Of a stretch of DNA of 64,000 nucleotides, positions 10,728 through 22,700 are shown in pieces; position 1 is the stretch's first letter; each line of letters opens with the position of its first letter. This stretch comes from Mya arenaria (lineage: Eukaryota > Mollusca > Bivalvia > Myida > Myidae): assembly GCF_026914265.1 (NCBI RefSeq), contig NC_069129.1, positions 17,221,945 to 17,285,944 on the forward strand. Reading direction: 5' to 3'. The position numbers and the translations under genes are program-made. The notes beneath the pieces are model-generated. The model saw only the letters and a program-made list of their open reading frames with translations. It had not been told where the DNA came from and made no database searches.

Positions 10728-11110
10728 GTGGCGGAGAAAGAACCACGAATCATTCAATGCCAACTCGTAATTTTTACAATGCTGGATCGTGCAATTGGAA
10801 CAATTGTAAGTTTGACTCCAAGCATCGATTGGTGTTCAAAGGAAGAAATTTTAAAATCATTTCTAACCAAAACATCTAGGACTAAGATAATTAAACCATC
10901 CTTTTACTTTAGTCCTTACAGACAGGCATGCTTACACAGTTTTCATGTACAATATAGTGACCAGCAAGAGCACCGAGGTGAAAGAGGACCGTGTCACGAA
11001 TTACGCAAACTTTTGGAATATTATTGAATTATAATTCCTTTTGAAGTTTATTATTCAATCATGTTACATTGAAATACTTAATTTATTGTAATAAGAATAC
11101 AGTTATTTAC
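10728..11110 (+). pseudogene. NHL-like piece with shared 3' tail (copy A)
   Basis: The open stretch 10728-11027 reads MLDRAIGTIVSLTPSIDWCS, and in a neighbouring frame LTDRHAYTVFMYNIVTSK followed by TEVKEDRV. The latter resembles one blade of an NHL-type beta-propeller (xxLTDRxNxxVxxYN ... VKDDRV). A 3' tail (about 11020-11110) is shared with 14690-14800 and 18310-18430. It could be a processed or duplicated terminal exon. It does not form an intact gene. Confidence 0.35.
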
Positions 11111-11183
11111 CTAAATGAATTTATTCTTTGTTAGTATTTAAACAAGTATTTTGACCTTGTGTCAAAAAAAATATGGAAAATAT

Positions 11184-11192
<9 letters not shown>

Positions 11193-11252
<60 letters not shown>
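11193..11252. repeat. (TA)n microsatellite
   Basis: About 30 TA dinucleotides in a row. The matching position in copy B (14854-14871) has only about nine, so it expanded or contracted after the duplication. 11253-11460 has no recognisable content. Confidence 0.9.
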
Positions 11253-11256
<4 letters not shown>

Positions 11257-11469
11257 AAATATTGTGTTTTGTTGTCATTATTAGGCCTTATATTGGCTTA
11301 GACAGAAACACTTTATATGCCAAACATAAAAATAAACAAAATTATAGCAATGATTTCCATAACATTTGAGTTAACAAAAATAACATTGCCTGCTCACCCA
11401 AGCATGAAGTACCAATGATGTGTACTTTTGAGCTTAATTTACAACAGAGCAGTCCATTAATTGTGTTAA

Positions 11470-12831
11470 AATTAAAAATAGGAAGAGCTAGAGGATGCTA
11501 AAAGCAAGATCACCTAAATACCATCCCGGATACTCTTATTTGTACTAACTGATTTGCTAACGCAGTAGGTATCTGACCGGTAAAAGCAGCGAGTTGAAAG
11601 ACAACAGGCTACAGGAACCTAGAGGTGTCTGTGTAGGACCCGAAGAGTCAGTGTTTGTCGAGAAAACAGAGTACCGGTAATTGTAAACTAGGACACAGTA
11701 GCAAGGTAAAAGACGACCGGATATAGGAACCAAGAGGCGTCTGTGTTGGACCAGAAGAATCGCTGTTTGTCTGCAGAAAAGGCAGAGTAACTGTAAACTA
11801 GGATGCAGTCTCTGTAACCTTATTTCTAAATAAGTTCAATGGGAACCCCTTTCAGAAAACATATTCTATAAAAAAATGTGACTAAGATAGTTGTTTTAAA
11901 ACAATGTCTTGTCCTCCTTTAATACTAAGATTGTTAAAATTGGCACCCTGTATCTCAACTTCCCACATTTGTGTGAAAGTTGGAAAGAGCTAAAGGAAGA
12001 TAAAAGCAAGATCACCACAATATACCATCCCGGGATACTCTTATTTTTACTGACAGATTTGCTAACGCAGTAGGCATGTGCCTAGCAAAAGCAGCGAGGT
12101 GAAAGACGACCGGATATGGAAACCAAGAGGCGTCTGTGTGGGCCCAGAAGAATCGGTGTTTGTCTCCAGAGAAAACAGAGTACCGGTTACTGTAAACTAG
12201 GACGCAGTCTCAGTAAGCAAATTTAGAAATAAGTTCAATTGGAACCTATTTCAGGGGCGACCTTTCTGAAAATGTATAATGAAACGTATTCTACAACCTA
12301 TCTGAAAAGCAACCCCTTTCAAAAAACATATTTTCTATAAAAAAATGTGTATAACAGACTAAAATATTTGTTTTATAACAACATCTTGTCCTCCTTTAAT
12401 ACTAAGATTGTTAAAATTGGCTCCCTGTATCTCAACTTCCCACATTTGTGTGAAAGTTGGAAAGAGCTAAAGGAAGCTAAAAGCAAGATCACCTATATAC
12501 CTTTCCGGGATACTCTTATTTTTACTGACAGATTTGCTAACGCAGTAGGCATGTGCCTAGCAACAGCAGCGAGGTGAAAGAAGACTGGATATGGGAACCA
12601 AGAGGCGTATGTGTAGGACCAGATGAGTCAGTGTTTGTCTGCAGAAAAAAACCAGAGAAACTGTAGACTAGGACACAGTCTCAGTAACCTAATTTCGAAA
12701 CAAGTTCAATGGGAACCTATTTCAGGGGCGACCTTTCTGAAAATGTATAATGAAACGTATTCTACAACCTATCTGAAAAGCAACCTCTTTCAAAAAACAT
12801 ATTCTATAAAAAAACGTGTATAATGGACTAA
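11470..12831 (+). repeat. Array of NHL-like pseudo-exon units (copy A)
   Basis: Partial units at about 11470-11720 and 11720-11875 are followed by two fuller units (11880-12345 and 12350-12826) of about 465 bp each. A unit encodes, in shifting frames, KIVKIGSLYLNFPHLCESWK, then DTLIFTDRFANAVGMC, then SSEVKEDRIWEPRGVCVGP and ESVFVCR. The last blocks are what a propeller blade of bivalve NHL/TRIM-type proteins looks like (xxLxFTDRxNxxV ... VxDDRIxEPRGVCVGPxxxVFVC). Each unit ends with a T-rich tail (CTATAAAAAAATGTGTATAA). All are interrupted by stops. Confidence 0.5.
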
Positions 12832-13098
12832 GATGATTTTACTTTGACGTTTTAAATATCAAAGACGAATATTTAAATGTTATTTTTATGTATGTTTGGT
12901 TCATAATGGTACTTAGTCAAGTGTAAGACCCACAAACCTACTTCAAATGCCCAAGATTGCTAAAAAAATTGCTATTAAACTGCTGATCTTTAATAAATGG
13001 GGATGCTTTTAATTTATATCTTTATTTTTTTCAGGCAAAGAATAGAAAGAAAGGTTCTCTAAACATAGAAAGTAAAGAAATAATACACTGTTCTGGTA

Positions 13099-13322
13099 AT
13101 GTATGACCCATGTTGCTGCGCAGGAGGATGCAGTAACACGCAAGGGACAATGTAAGCCTCCATCGCTTTCCTAAAGACAATGATTTGAGGAGAAAGTGGT
13201 TCAAGAGTATCCAGTTCCAGTATCCAGAGACTTAGGCTTACGTATAAACCTGCACGTCTTGACAGTGCAGTGCCTTCAATAGTTTGGGAGGCATGTTAGA
13301 ACTGACATCACAGAGACTGAAG
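13099..13322 (+). pseudogene. THAP zinc-finger fragment (copy B)
   Basis: Same start as copy A (M-Y-D-P-C-C-C-A-G-G-C-S-N-T-Q-G), but one base is missing after codon 16, so HRFPKDNDLRRKWFKSIQ falls in another frame. Downstream residues include TDITETEVPKTSTPAVRKRE, a plausible linker after a THAP finger. Broken. Confidence 0.55.
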
Positions 13323-14122
13323 TTCCAAAGACCAGCACACCTGCTGTAAGGAAGAGAGAGGTCCAAAGTGTAATAAAGCCACTACTACTTAGTTGATGTT
13401 TGTCCGAATACTGCCTACAAATTATCAGTAACACACCCTGGTCTTCGCATAACAAGTCATACGGCCTTTCAAAACCAGGGCTGTTCAGTGCCATGTTTAT
13501 TGATCATGCCTCATGAAGGTTATAATTTTTTTATTAAGTCTGAGAATGAATGTAGTCTAGCTGTATAATTACAAGGTGGACTTTATTATGTCGAAATTAA
13601 TATTCACGGTTAATATGTGTATATGATGTTACCATATATATAAAGTAATAAACAGTACATCAACAACGTTTATTTGAAAAGATACCTTGCGAACAGGAAA
13701 CTTAATACATCACGTCTTAAATGTGATCTGACTGAAAGGACAAAAGATGCATACAGACTTTCTATCACCGACAAACATGTGCAAGACGGGAGGGATTGGA
13801 AAGAAAGAGAGAAGAGCGACTGAACGATTTATTCTCCCATGTGGCAAGGATGTTCCAATGCTATCCGCCTTTGATCTGTTTTCTTCTGCAGAGGAAAAGG
13901 ACATTTATATGATTTATAACTACCTTGTATTATAAAGAGACTCCAAGCATCGATTGGTGTTCAAAGGAAGAAATTTGAAAATCATTTCAAACCAAAACAT
14001 CTAGGACTCAGATATTTATACCATCCCGTGATACTTTAGTCCTTACAGACAGGCATGCTTACACAGCTACTCAAAGGTTCAATTGAGTTGTCGGAATTCG
14101 TAAGTGGCTCGTCCCTTTTTTT

Positions 14123-14392
14123 TTGGCGGACGGTCGTCTTGAAACAAGGGCAAAATACTGTAGTGAAAAAGTCCAGACGGTAGAAAAGTGGACCGATGCC
14201 ATTATAGTTTACATTTCTGTTTACATAACCGCGGAACAAAACAAGGACAAAACGCAGGAACTGTTGCGTCAAGGCGGAACCGCATGGCACACTAACTACG
14301 AGCAATTTAGGCTTAGGCTAGCTATTGCTCCGTCATCCTGGGCCACCATTAATATGATCTTTGGTGGCGCTGCATACAATTATGACCTGTAG
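14123..14392 (+). pseudogene. Unassigned mobile-element-like coding block (copy B)
   Basis: An open stretch of 89 codons containing EKWTDAIIVYISVYITAEQN and YEQFRLRLAIAPSSWATINM. It resembles a short conserved segment of proteins found in many invertebrate mobile elements, but no flanking catalytic domain is visible and the family stays open. It looks like a fragment. Confidence 0.35.
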
Positions 14393-14800
14393 GTGGCGGA
14401 GAAAGAACCGCCAATCATTCAATGCCAACTTGTAATTTTTACAATGCTGGATCGTGCAATTGGAACAATTGTAAGTTTGACTCCAAGCATCGATTGGTGT
14501 TCAAAGGAAGAAATTTTAAAATCATTTCTAACCAAAACATCTAGGACTAAGATAATTAAACCATCCCCTGGTACTTTAGTCCTTACAGACAGGCATGCTT
14601 ACACAGTTTTCATGTACAATATAGTGACCAGCAAGAGCACCGAGGTGAAAGAGGACCGTGTCACGAATTACGCAAACTTTTGGAATATTATTGAATTATA
14701 ATTCCTTTTGAAGTTTATTATTCAATCATGTTACATTGAAATACTTAATTTATTGTAATAAGAATACAGTTATTTACCTAAATGAATTTATTCTTTGTTA
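14393..14800 (+). pseudogene. NHL-like piece with shared 3' tail (copy B)
   Basis: A 102-codon open stretch (14393-14701) that includes PGTLVLTDRHAYTVFMYNIV and TEVKEDRVTNYANFWNIIEL before its stop. The first block looks like an NHL propeller blade. The 3' tail is nearly identical to those at about 11020-11110 and 18310-18430. It may be the terminal exon of a duplicated propeller gene that lost the rest, or part of an unrecognised element. Confidence 0.4.
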
Positions 14801-15089
14801 GTATTTAAACAAGTATTTTGACCTTGTGTCAAAAAAAATATGGAAAATATTACATATATATATATATATATTTGTAAATATTGTGTTTTGTTGTCATTAT
14901 AAGGCCTTATATTGGCTTTGACAGAAACACTTTATATGCCAAACATAAAAATAAACAAAATTATAGCAATAATTTCCATAACATTTGAGTTAACAAAAAT
15001 AACATTGCCTGCTCACCCAAGCATGAAGTACCAATGATGTGTACTTTTGAGCTTAATTTACAACAGAGCAGTCCATTGTTTGTGTTAAA

Positions 15090-16740
15090 ATTAAAAATAG
15101 GAAGAGCTAGAGGATGCTAAAAGCAAGATCACCTAAATACCATCCCGGATACTCTTATTTGTACTAACTGATTTGCTAACGCAGTAGGTATCTGACCGGT
15201 AAAAGCAGCGAGTTGAAAGACAACAGGCTACAGGAACCTAGAGGTGTCTGTGTAGGATCCGAGGAGTCAGTGTTTGTCGAGAAAACAGAGTACCGGTAAT
15301 TGTAAACTAGGACACAGTAGCAAGGTAAAAGACGACCGGATACAGGAACCAAGAGGCGTCTGTGTTGGACCAGAATCAGTGTTTGTCTGCAGAAAGGGCA
15401 GAGTAACTGTAAACTAGGATGCAGTCTCTGTAACCTTATTTCTAAATAAGGTCAATGGGAACCCCTTTCAGAAAACATATTCTATAAAAAAATGTGTATA
15501 ACAGACTAAGATAGTTGTTTTAAAACAATGTCTTGTCCTCCTTTAATACTAAGATTGTTAAAATTGGCACCTTGTATCTCAACTTTCCACATTTGTGTGA
15601 AAGTTGGAAAGCACTAGAGGAGGCTAAAAGCAAGATCACCACAATATACCATCCCGGGATACTCTTATTTTTACTGACAGATTTGCTAACGCAGTAGGCA
15701 TGTGCCTAGCAAAAGCAGCGAGGTGAAAGACGACCGGATATGGAAACCGAGAGGCGTCTGTGTAGGCCCAGAAGAATCGGTGTTTGTCTCCAGAGAAAAC
15801 AGAGTACCGGTTACTGTAAACTAGGACGCAGTCTCAGTAAGCTAATTTCGAAATAAGTTCAATTGGAACCTATTTCAGGGGCGACCTTTCTGAAAATGTA
15901 TAATGAAATGTATTCTACAACCTATCTGAAAGCAACCCTTTTCAAAAAACATATTTTCTATAAAAAAAATGTGTATAACAGACTAAGATATTTGTTTTAT
16001 AACAACATCTTGTCCTCCTTTAATACTAAGATTGTTAAAATTGGCTCCCTGTATCTCAACTTCACACATTTGTGTGAAAGTTGGAAAGAGCTAAAGGAAG
16101 CTAAAAGCAAGATCACCATAATATACCATCCCGGGATACTCTTATTTTTACTGACAGATTTGCTAACGCAGTAGGCATGTGCCTAGCAACAGCAGCGAGG
16201 TGAAAGAAGACTGGATATGGGAACAAAGAGGCGTATGTGTAGGACCAGATGAGTCAGTGTTTGTCTGCAGAAAAAAACAGAGAAACTGTAGACTAGGACA
16301 CAGTCTCAGTAACCTAATTTCGAAACAAGTTCAATGGGAACCTATTTCAGGGACGACCTTTCTGAAAATGTATAATGAAACGTATTCTACAACCTATCTG
16401 AAAAGCAACCCCTTTCAAAAAACATATTCTATAAAAAAACGTGTATAATGGACTAAAATATTTGTTTTATAACAACATCTTGTCCTCCTTTAGTAAGATT
16501 GTTAAAATTGGCATCCTGCATCTCAACTTCCCAAATCTGTGTGAAAGTTGGGAAGAGCTAGAGGATGCTTAAAGCAAGATCACCACTATATACCTTTCCT
16601 AGATACTCTTATTTTTACTGATAGCTTTGCTAACACAGTAGGCATCTGACTGGCAAAAGCAGAGACGTGAAAGGTGACCGGATACTGGAACCGAGAGGCG
16701 TCTGTGTGGGACCAGAAGAGTCGGTGTTTGTCAGCAGAAC
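15090..16740 (+). repeat. Array of NHL-like pseudo-exon units (copy B plus one extra unit)
   Basis: Partial units at about 15090-15330 and 15330-15480 and fuller units at 15490-15965 and 15980-16440 mirror copy A. One further, more diverged unit (16456-16740) lies outside the duplication and ends in a T-run. The reading DTLIFTDRFANAVGMC / SSEVKEDWIWEQRGVCVGPD / ESVFVCRKK recurs. Order, spacing and shared tails show local tandem amplification before the 3-kb duplication. Confidence 0.5.
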
Positions 16741-17690
16741 ATAATCTTTTTTTTTCCCAATTACACTTGGAATGGTGAAGGGGCCCTGTGATAGGGGATG
16801 AAATGGAGTCGTTTTGACAAAAAGGGGGGAAATGATTTATTTAATGTTCAACTTGTTGTCTAACCTTTAAATAAAAAAAACCTTACAACATATCAATAAA
16901 TGTCACTAATATGCTACACTTGCTTAATGATAAGAGTTCAAAGCTCCCAAATTATTATTATTTTTTTTTTTTTAAGGGGATTTTTGCACTGTGTAGGGGG
17001 AAAATCCTTTTTCAGGACGGAAATAAGGCCAAATTTCAGCCCAAAAAAATAGCCGAAAAAAAACAACAACTGCATGTTGTAATCCTTAATCAAACTTTAA
17101 CATTAAGCATTGCGCACCAAATTCCTTAATACAACTCTTGCAACTGAAACTTTCAATGCCTCAAAAACCAACACACAGTGATTCCACCAGTGCCTGCAGC
17201 ACTTTGATTCAGTTATGGCTACTGTTGTGACAAGGTTTTGTCACATAATATTTGTTTTATGTATGTGTGTGTTTACTTTATTTTAGAGTTTGTTTTGTTT
17301 CAGTTTTATGTCTCTATGTTTTAGAATAGCTGATATGTTCTTTGATTATCAATAATATCTGTATATATTACTATTAAATGCACATTTTATTTTAACCAAA
17401 TTTGCACATTTTATGTTTACCATATTTGACAATGTAATTGACTTTCATTGTTGTATATCTTCTTTAGCTATTTGCATACATGGTAAACAATTATAAAACA
17501 GTTGACAATAAGCAACATTAGACTACCTTTGTCACTGTAAAGTAATAAACCAATATCAAAGTTTTTACAATAAAACCTAATAAGAAAATCACGGCTAGTA
17601 ACCTTTGAAATACAATTTAAAAGAGATTTTTATGACATTTTCGTTTCAACTTGCTATGTTAACTACATAAGCAACAGAACATGTACCATC
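16741..17690. other. AT-rich interval with no recognisable gene
   Basis: Contains a T-run (about 16957-16973), a purine-rich stretch and general AT-rich DNA. Part of 16740-17060 resembles the low-complexity interspersed repeats common in this window (GGGG/AAAA-rich text around a GGCC-type core). No coding signal was found. Confidence 0.5.
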
Positions 17691-17694
17691 AAGA

Positions 17695-17836
17695 TGGGTC
17701 AGTTGTTGAAGTGCCATGGATACTGTTTTATGGCAACAAAGCAGTATATAAGGGAACAACAACCTTGTCCCTTATCATACTGCTACTTTAACTTCTCAAA
17801 TAAACTTCAACAACTGGACATCTTGTACTTTTTACA
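17695..17836 (+). repeat. Double-stem foldback with a TATA-like core
   Basis: Inner stem: AGCAGTATATAAGGGAACAA (17740-17759) pairs with TTGTCCCTTATCATACTGCT (17765-17784) across a five-base loop. Outer stem: GTCAGTTGTTGAAG near 17700 pairs with CTTCAACAACTGGAC near 17806-17820. The inner left arm contains TATATAAG. The stretch 17776-17836 recurs almost exactly at 18158-18221, once followed by GTAAGAAC (donor-like) and once by CTATCCC, so it may be a duplicated exon edge. Confidence 0.6.
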
Positions 17837-18157
17837 GGTAAGAACTATTTTGTTGTATTTTTCTTTTAAACATTTCTTATTTGATTTCATAAAGATCGTT
17901 GACTTATTTTCTATGTAATATTTTATTTAATGCTTTTTAGTGATTATTTGATTTGTAAATAACTTGAATATATAATTATGTCAAAGATACCTTTTTCATT
18001 TAATTCAAGTATATTGTAATTACTTAGCATGTTTTCCTCATTTGGTACTCTCATATATCAAGCGAGTTTTCCCCATGAAGTTATCGCTTTATGTTAATAA
18101 TGAATTGTAAGTTTTCATGTTTTAGATATTGAAACATATATATTGTATTGTATATAG

Positions 18158-18430
18158 ATCATACTGCTACCTTTACTTCTCAAATAAACTTCAACAACTG
18201 GACATCTTGTACTTTTTACAGCTATCCCTTAAACAACCGAATCAACACCAACCTCGGCAAAACAGAATTAACAAAGAAAAACCTTGGTAAACTGTCACAA
18301 ATTATGCAAACTATCCATTTTATTGAATTATTCCATTTGAAGCTTATTATTCAATTATGATACATTGTAATACTCAATCTATTACTATTAGAAAACAGTT
18401 ATTTACTTAAATTTAATTTGGTAAATACTT
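18158..18430 (+). repeat. Duplicate of the 17.8-kb stretch joined to the shared 3' tail
   Basis: 18158-18221 copies 17776-17836. It is followed by a short open stretch (NNRINTNLGKTELTKKN) and then by the tail seen at 11020-11110 and 14690-14800 (TTATTGAATTATTCCATTTG, then ATTCAATTATGATACATTG). It has the layout of a terminal exon plus 3' UTR. I do not recognise the product. 18431-19702 shows no gene and may include the 3' UTR of the minus-strand TMPPE gene. Confidence 0.4.
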
Positions 18431-19702
18431 ACATACTTAATTTATTGTTATAAGAGTACAGTTATAAATGGAAAAGAGGAAAGACTTTAAAGAGAGACAT
18501 TTGGCTTAACACCACAGCTTAAACTTGACGTGACTGCATATTAGTAACCTTCTATTAGACATGTAACCATGTCTGAAATTAAATTATCATTCAATGATCA
18601 TTGCTTGAATTATTCAACTAAAATGTACAAAAGGATGCAACTTACAGACTGAGACAGTTACTTTCAGTTTCAAAAGCATTTTATGCCTTAACAAATAAAT
18701 GCAATTCCAACAAATTCATCAAACATGCAATAATGCGTTTGTTTTTCATGAATACTATATAAAATAATACTTATAGTAATAAATTATTAACTACATCTAT
18801 TGGACTAGAATACACTGGGCTGCCTCATCAATGAATTTATAACCAAAAAATTATATAATAGCGATGACCATTTTCACTTAAACATATCTTTGTGTTAAAA
18901 ATCAAATGAAAAGTTCTACTTAAAGATTCAAATGTGCCTAGTGTTTTTTTATGAGTGAAGAAACTTGTTCCAAAATAAAAACATGTATGCGTTACCACTG
19001 AGTACTCAGAATTAGCAATCATTGATAAAACAGGCCCATACTTCAGAAATTGCACAACCAATAAACAAGGATTCAAGTGTTATAACTACCCGGTATTGTC
19101 TTTAGGGTTATGCTTATGACTGACAAAAACAATAAAAGGCGCACAATATAGGTAGTTTTAAAAATTTTGGTACAGATATAAAATATTAACCGTATAAATG
19201 TTATCTTTTAATCAATAGCTACATGCCACAAATTTCCCAGTTAAAAAAGCGCCAAAATTTTGCTAATATTTTTTCATCTCTACCTAAATCAAATGCTTTT
19301 TTTGTTTTGATCATTAAACCAAAGTGAGTTAAACATGACTATGCATCAAAATGAACAATTATGTTTGTGCGCCTTTAAATCACAGAAACATAAAATCACA
19401 GAACAAATTCTTGAGCACAGAGAAGAAATAGTATTCATCGTTGTTCATCACTTGTTCACGTAAGCTTTTTACAGGACAAAAATTTGCCACATAAAAGTGA
19501 TAATCTGGGATATGGCAACGAAGTTCGAATGAGAATTATGTGGCTAAAGTGTTAGTAAAAATCTCCATAGCTGTTTGAAACGTAAATTGAATGCAACATT
19601 TGGAATGCAACTTTTATAACCACTCAATAATTGTCTTTTAAAGCTTATGTAAAAGATAGACAAACAAATATATTCACAGAGACACATCTCTAAACAAAAT
19701 GC

Positions 19703-22700
19703 CTAAGCTTGGGTTAAAAATATTCTAGTAATCTCCATGGTAGTTCCAAACCGTATGGGTATTGAGGCAAACAGTGTTCCTTGGGAGACGTAAACGTGGG
19801 AATGGTCACCATGGCGATACAGGCCCGCATAGAATGGGTTCATCAGGTACGCAGGAATGATTAATGGGAAGAACTGGCCGCCATGTGTGTGACCTGAAAC
19901 CAAACAAGAGTAGCTAATATAACATGAATATTCATTAAGTATTGCATTATTTTGTCTGTTTTGTGAAGTTGAAGCTCCTCTCACAAAGGCATCCAGGAAT
20001 TGCTTCCAAGCATTTGAGTCTAGTTTATGGTCATAAACATAGACAAGAGGGTTCCAAAAATATTTGGCCTAACACCAGTCCTGCATAACATTGGGCCAAT
20101 TTTTTGAATAATTGTTAAAGAAAACAATGTGATTAACAATATTGTTGTTAACTTTTAAACATAAATAGTTTGTGGATGTGCTCACATATATAAATACAAA
20201 CAAACTGATGAAATAATTTTCTCAAATCTTGTTAGAAATACAGCAGAGCACATGTTTATCCATTAAATGCCAGAGCAGTAACAATTTGAAAGTTAACAAT
20301 GATGACGTTAACCCTTAACAGTTGTTAATTGAAACAAAGTTTTTAACATTCGGTCCATTTGGTTGTCAAAGGTCAACTTTAAATTAATACTCATGTCTTC
20401 AGCTATTTCAACTAGTGAGTCCTAATTCATTGCATAATCGTGCTAACATACCTGACAGGACTAGATCCACTCTGTGCTTAGATTGAAGTGCAGCTTGAGC
20501 AGCCTTGGGCTGGTGAGCCACTAGAATTACAGGGCTCTCAACGTCACATGAACCCAGAGCCCCATCGAGGTCCATAGTGTGATCCCCAAACCTAAAATAC
20601 ATAGTTGGTAAATTCACTAATATGTATACAAATAAATTTCGAAATAGGTTGTTGTCAAGTGCTAAGACAAATTTTTTAGGACAATGACCAGAAATTAAAC
20701 TGAGCTACCCAATATGACTGAGATAAAACTAGAAATGTGTCCATAGGACACGGATGCCCCCACTTCGGTTTTTTGTCACAGAAAATAAGCCATAATGATT
20801 TTTAAAGTATTTTTGGCAAAAAAGGGCCGTAACTCCTAAATGACTAAAGCGATTTCCATGACTATCGAAATTGATCAAGATATTATGGTCACAAACATGT
20901 GTTTAAAGTTTGGTGAGGATTGGACAAACAGTTTTCAAGAATTAGATCGGAAACAATCTTCGGGACGTATTTTTCAAGTCTTTTTTTGCAAATAAAGGGC
21001 CGTAACTCCTAAATGACAAAAGCGATTTCCATGGCTATCGAACTTGATCAAGATATTATGGTCACAATCATGTATGTAAAGTTTGGTGAGGATTGGACAC
21101 ATACTTTTCAAGAATTAGATTGGAAACATATATTTTTGAAGTATTTTTGGCAAAAAAGGGCCGTAACTCCTAAATGACTAAAGCGATTTCCATGACTATC
21201 GAACTTGATCAAGATATTATGGTCACAAACATGTGTTTAAAGTTTGGTGAGGATTGGACAAACGGTTTTCAAGAATTAGATCGGAAACAATCTTCGGGAC
21301 GAACGTACGTACGTACGGACAGACAGACAGACGTACGTACGGACAAGGGCAACCCTATATGCCGCCACTTTGTGGGGGCATAACTAGTAGTGAGATTATG
21401 TAAAAACAATAAGTAAAAAAAATCTTTAAAACATCGTAACACATGGAGAGACTAAGTCAAAAGGCATATCACCAGCGCTTCTGATAAGTAGAGGTGGTTC
21501 TACACATTATATGAGTAGCAAGTTGTAACTATTAACATTAACAATTTAACACTAAATTAAAGATAAAGTAAACAAGATTTTAAAAGAGAAGCAACTTAAG
21601 ATCCCTTTAATAGTTAGATTCTTACTTGTACTGATCTGCCGTAGGATCATCTACACCAGCCAGACATATGCCAGTTTGTCCCTTGTCAGCAGATATTTTC
21701 ACATTGATGTTGTGTAGTGGGATTACACCAAGTGATTTTAACTTCACCAACCAGTTCTCGGCATCAGTTGTGTAGTACTCATGATTACCTGAAATTTCAT
21801 AACTTTTAAACTATCATCTGGTGGTGATTCTCTGAACTATGACAAATACAGGGCCTTTTCTGTCCATTTTGCGAAAAAGACCCTGGACAAATTGGGAAAT
21901 TTGAGACACCAAATTTACTGATTTGGGAATAAATTTCAGATTTTTTTTGACAATTTGGGATACAGTACTTGCAAAAATTGTGTATGTTTTTTTCGAATCC
22001 TGTAATTATTGGCCATATTGGGAATAAAAAAATCATTAGCAAAATCATCTTTTTGGGCAACATTTCTCCATGATATTAGTGTATATAACAAAGATGTCAC
22101 CCTGAAGTACTTATAAATTCATTTATAATTGTTAATGAATAATTGTAATGTTCCAGCACTAAAACCCCAGCTAAGAGACAAGGTGTGTAAGTTGAGAACC
22201 CTGGCTTGTCATGACAGCAATCTCATTTGTTATTTTTTTCTTGAACTTGGAAAAAATATATACATATTTGGCATTTCGAATCAGTCAGATATTCTGACCG
22301 GTGAAATGGGCAGAAAAAGGGCTGAAATGTTTGTTTAAAATTGTTGAAATGGATTTAAAATATGAAAGTTACTTCATAGTTTATATTTTGTTGACTTAAT
22401 TACTTTAAATGCTAAATAGTATTTATAATAATTAAAATAAAGACATTTATATTTTAAGTTATCCCAGAAAAATACAGTTCAATCCATTAGATCAAGAACT
22501 TCAATGAACTGCATGATCATTACAGAAACAATTTAATAACAAAATTAATACTATCAGTATCACACTGTTTCAACAGAATTATCACACAGTTTGCACCTGT
22601 AACAAAGTAGGTTCCATATTTAGAATTGATCCAGCTGATTGGTACTGCAGCATCATGTAACTGATCAACACGTCCATCAACCAGATCACCTCCAATTATC

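Larger units (their letters stand above)
9733..12832 (+). repeat. Tandem duplication, copy A (3.1 kb)
   Basis: Copy A begins ATGATTTTACTTTGACG and ends with the unit finishing GTGTATAATGGACTAAG. Copy B (12833-16455) repeats it head-to-tail at very high identity. Copy A lacks about 565 bp present in B (13323-13885), joined at a 2-base TT microhomology near 10227. It also carries a (TA)n run about 40 bp longer (11193-11252). Each copy holds a THAP-like start, an 89-codon block, an NHL-like piece with a shared 3' tail, and several pseudo-exon units. Confidence 0.85.
12833..16455 (+). repeat. Tandem duplication, copy B (3.6 kb)
   Basis: Head-to-tail repeat of copy A with the extra 565-bp segment (13323-13885) retained, so B is closer to the ancestral layout. 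That segment contains the block homologous to 2530-2750 of the ISL2EU remains. The near-identity of A and B implies recent duplication, or two haplotypes placed side by side by the assembler. Confidence 0.85.
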
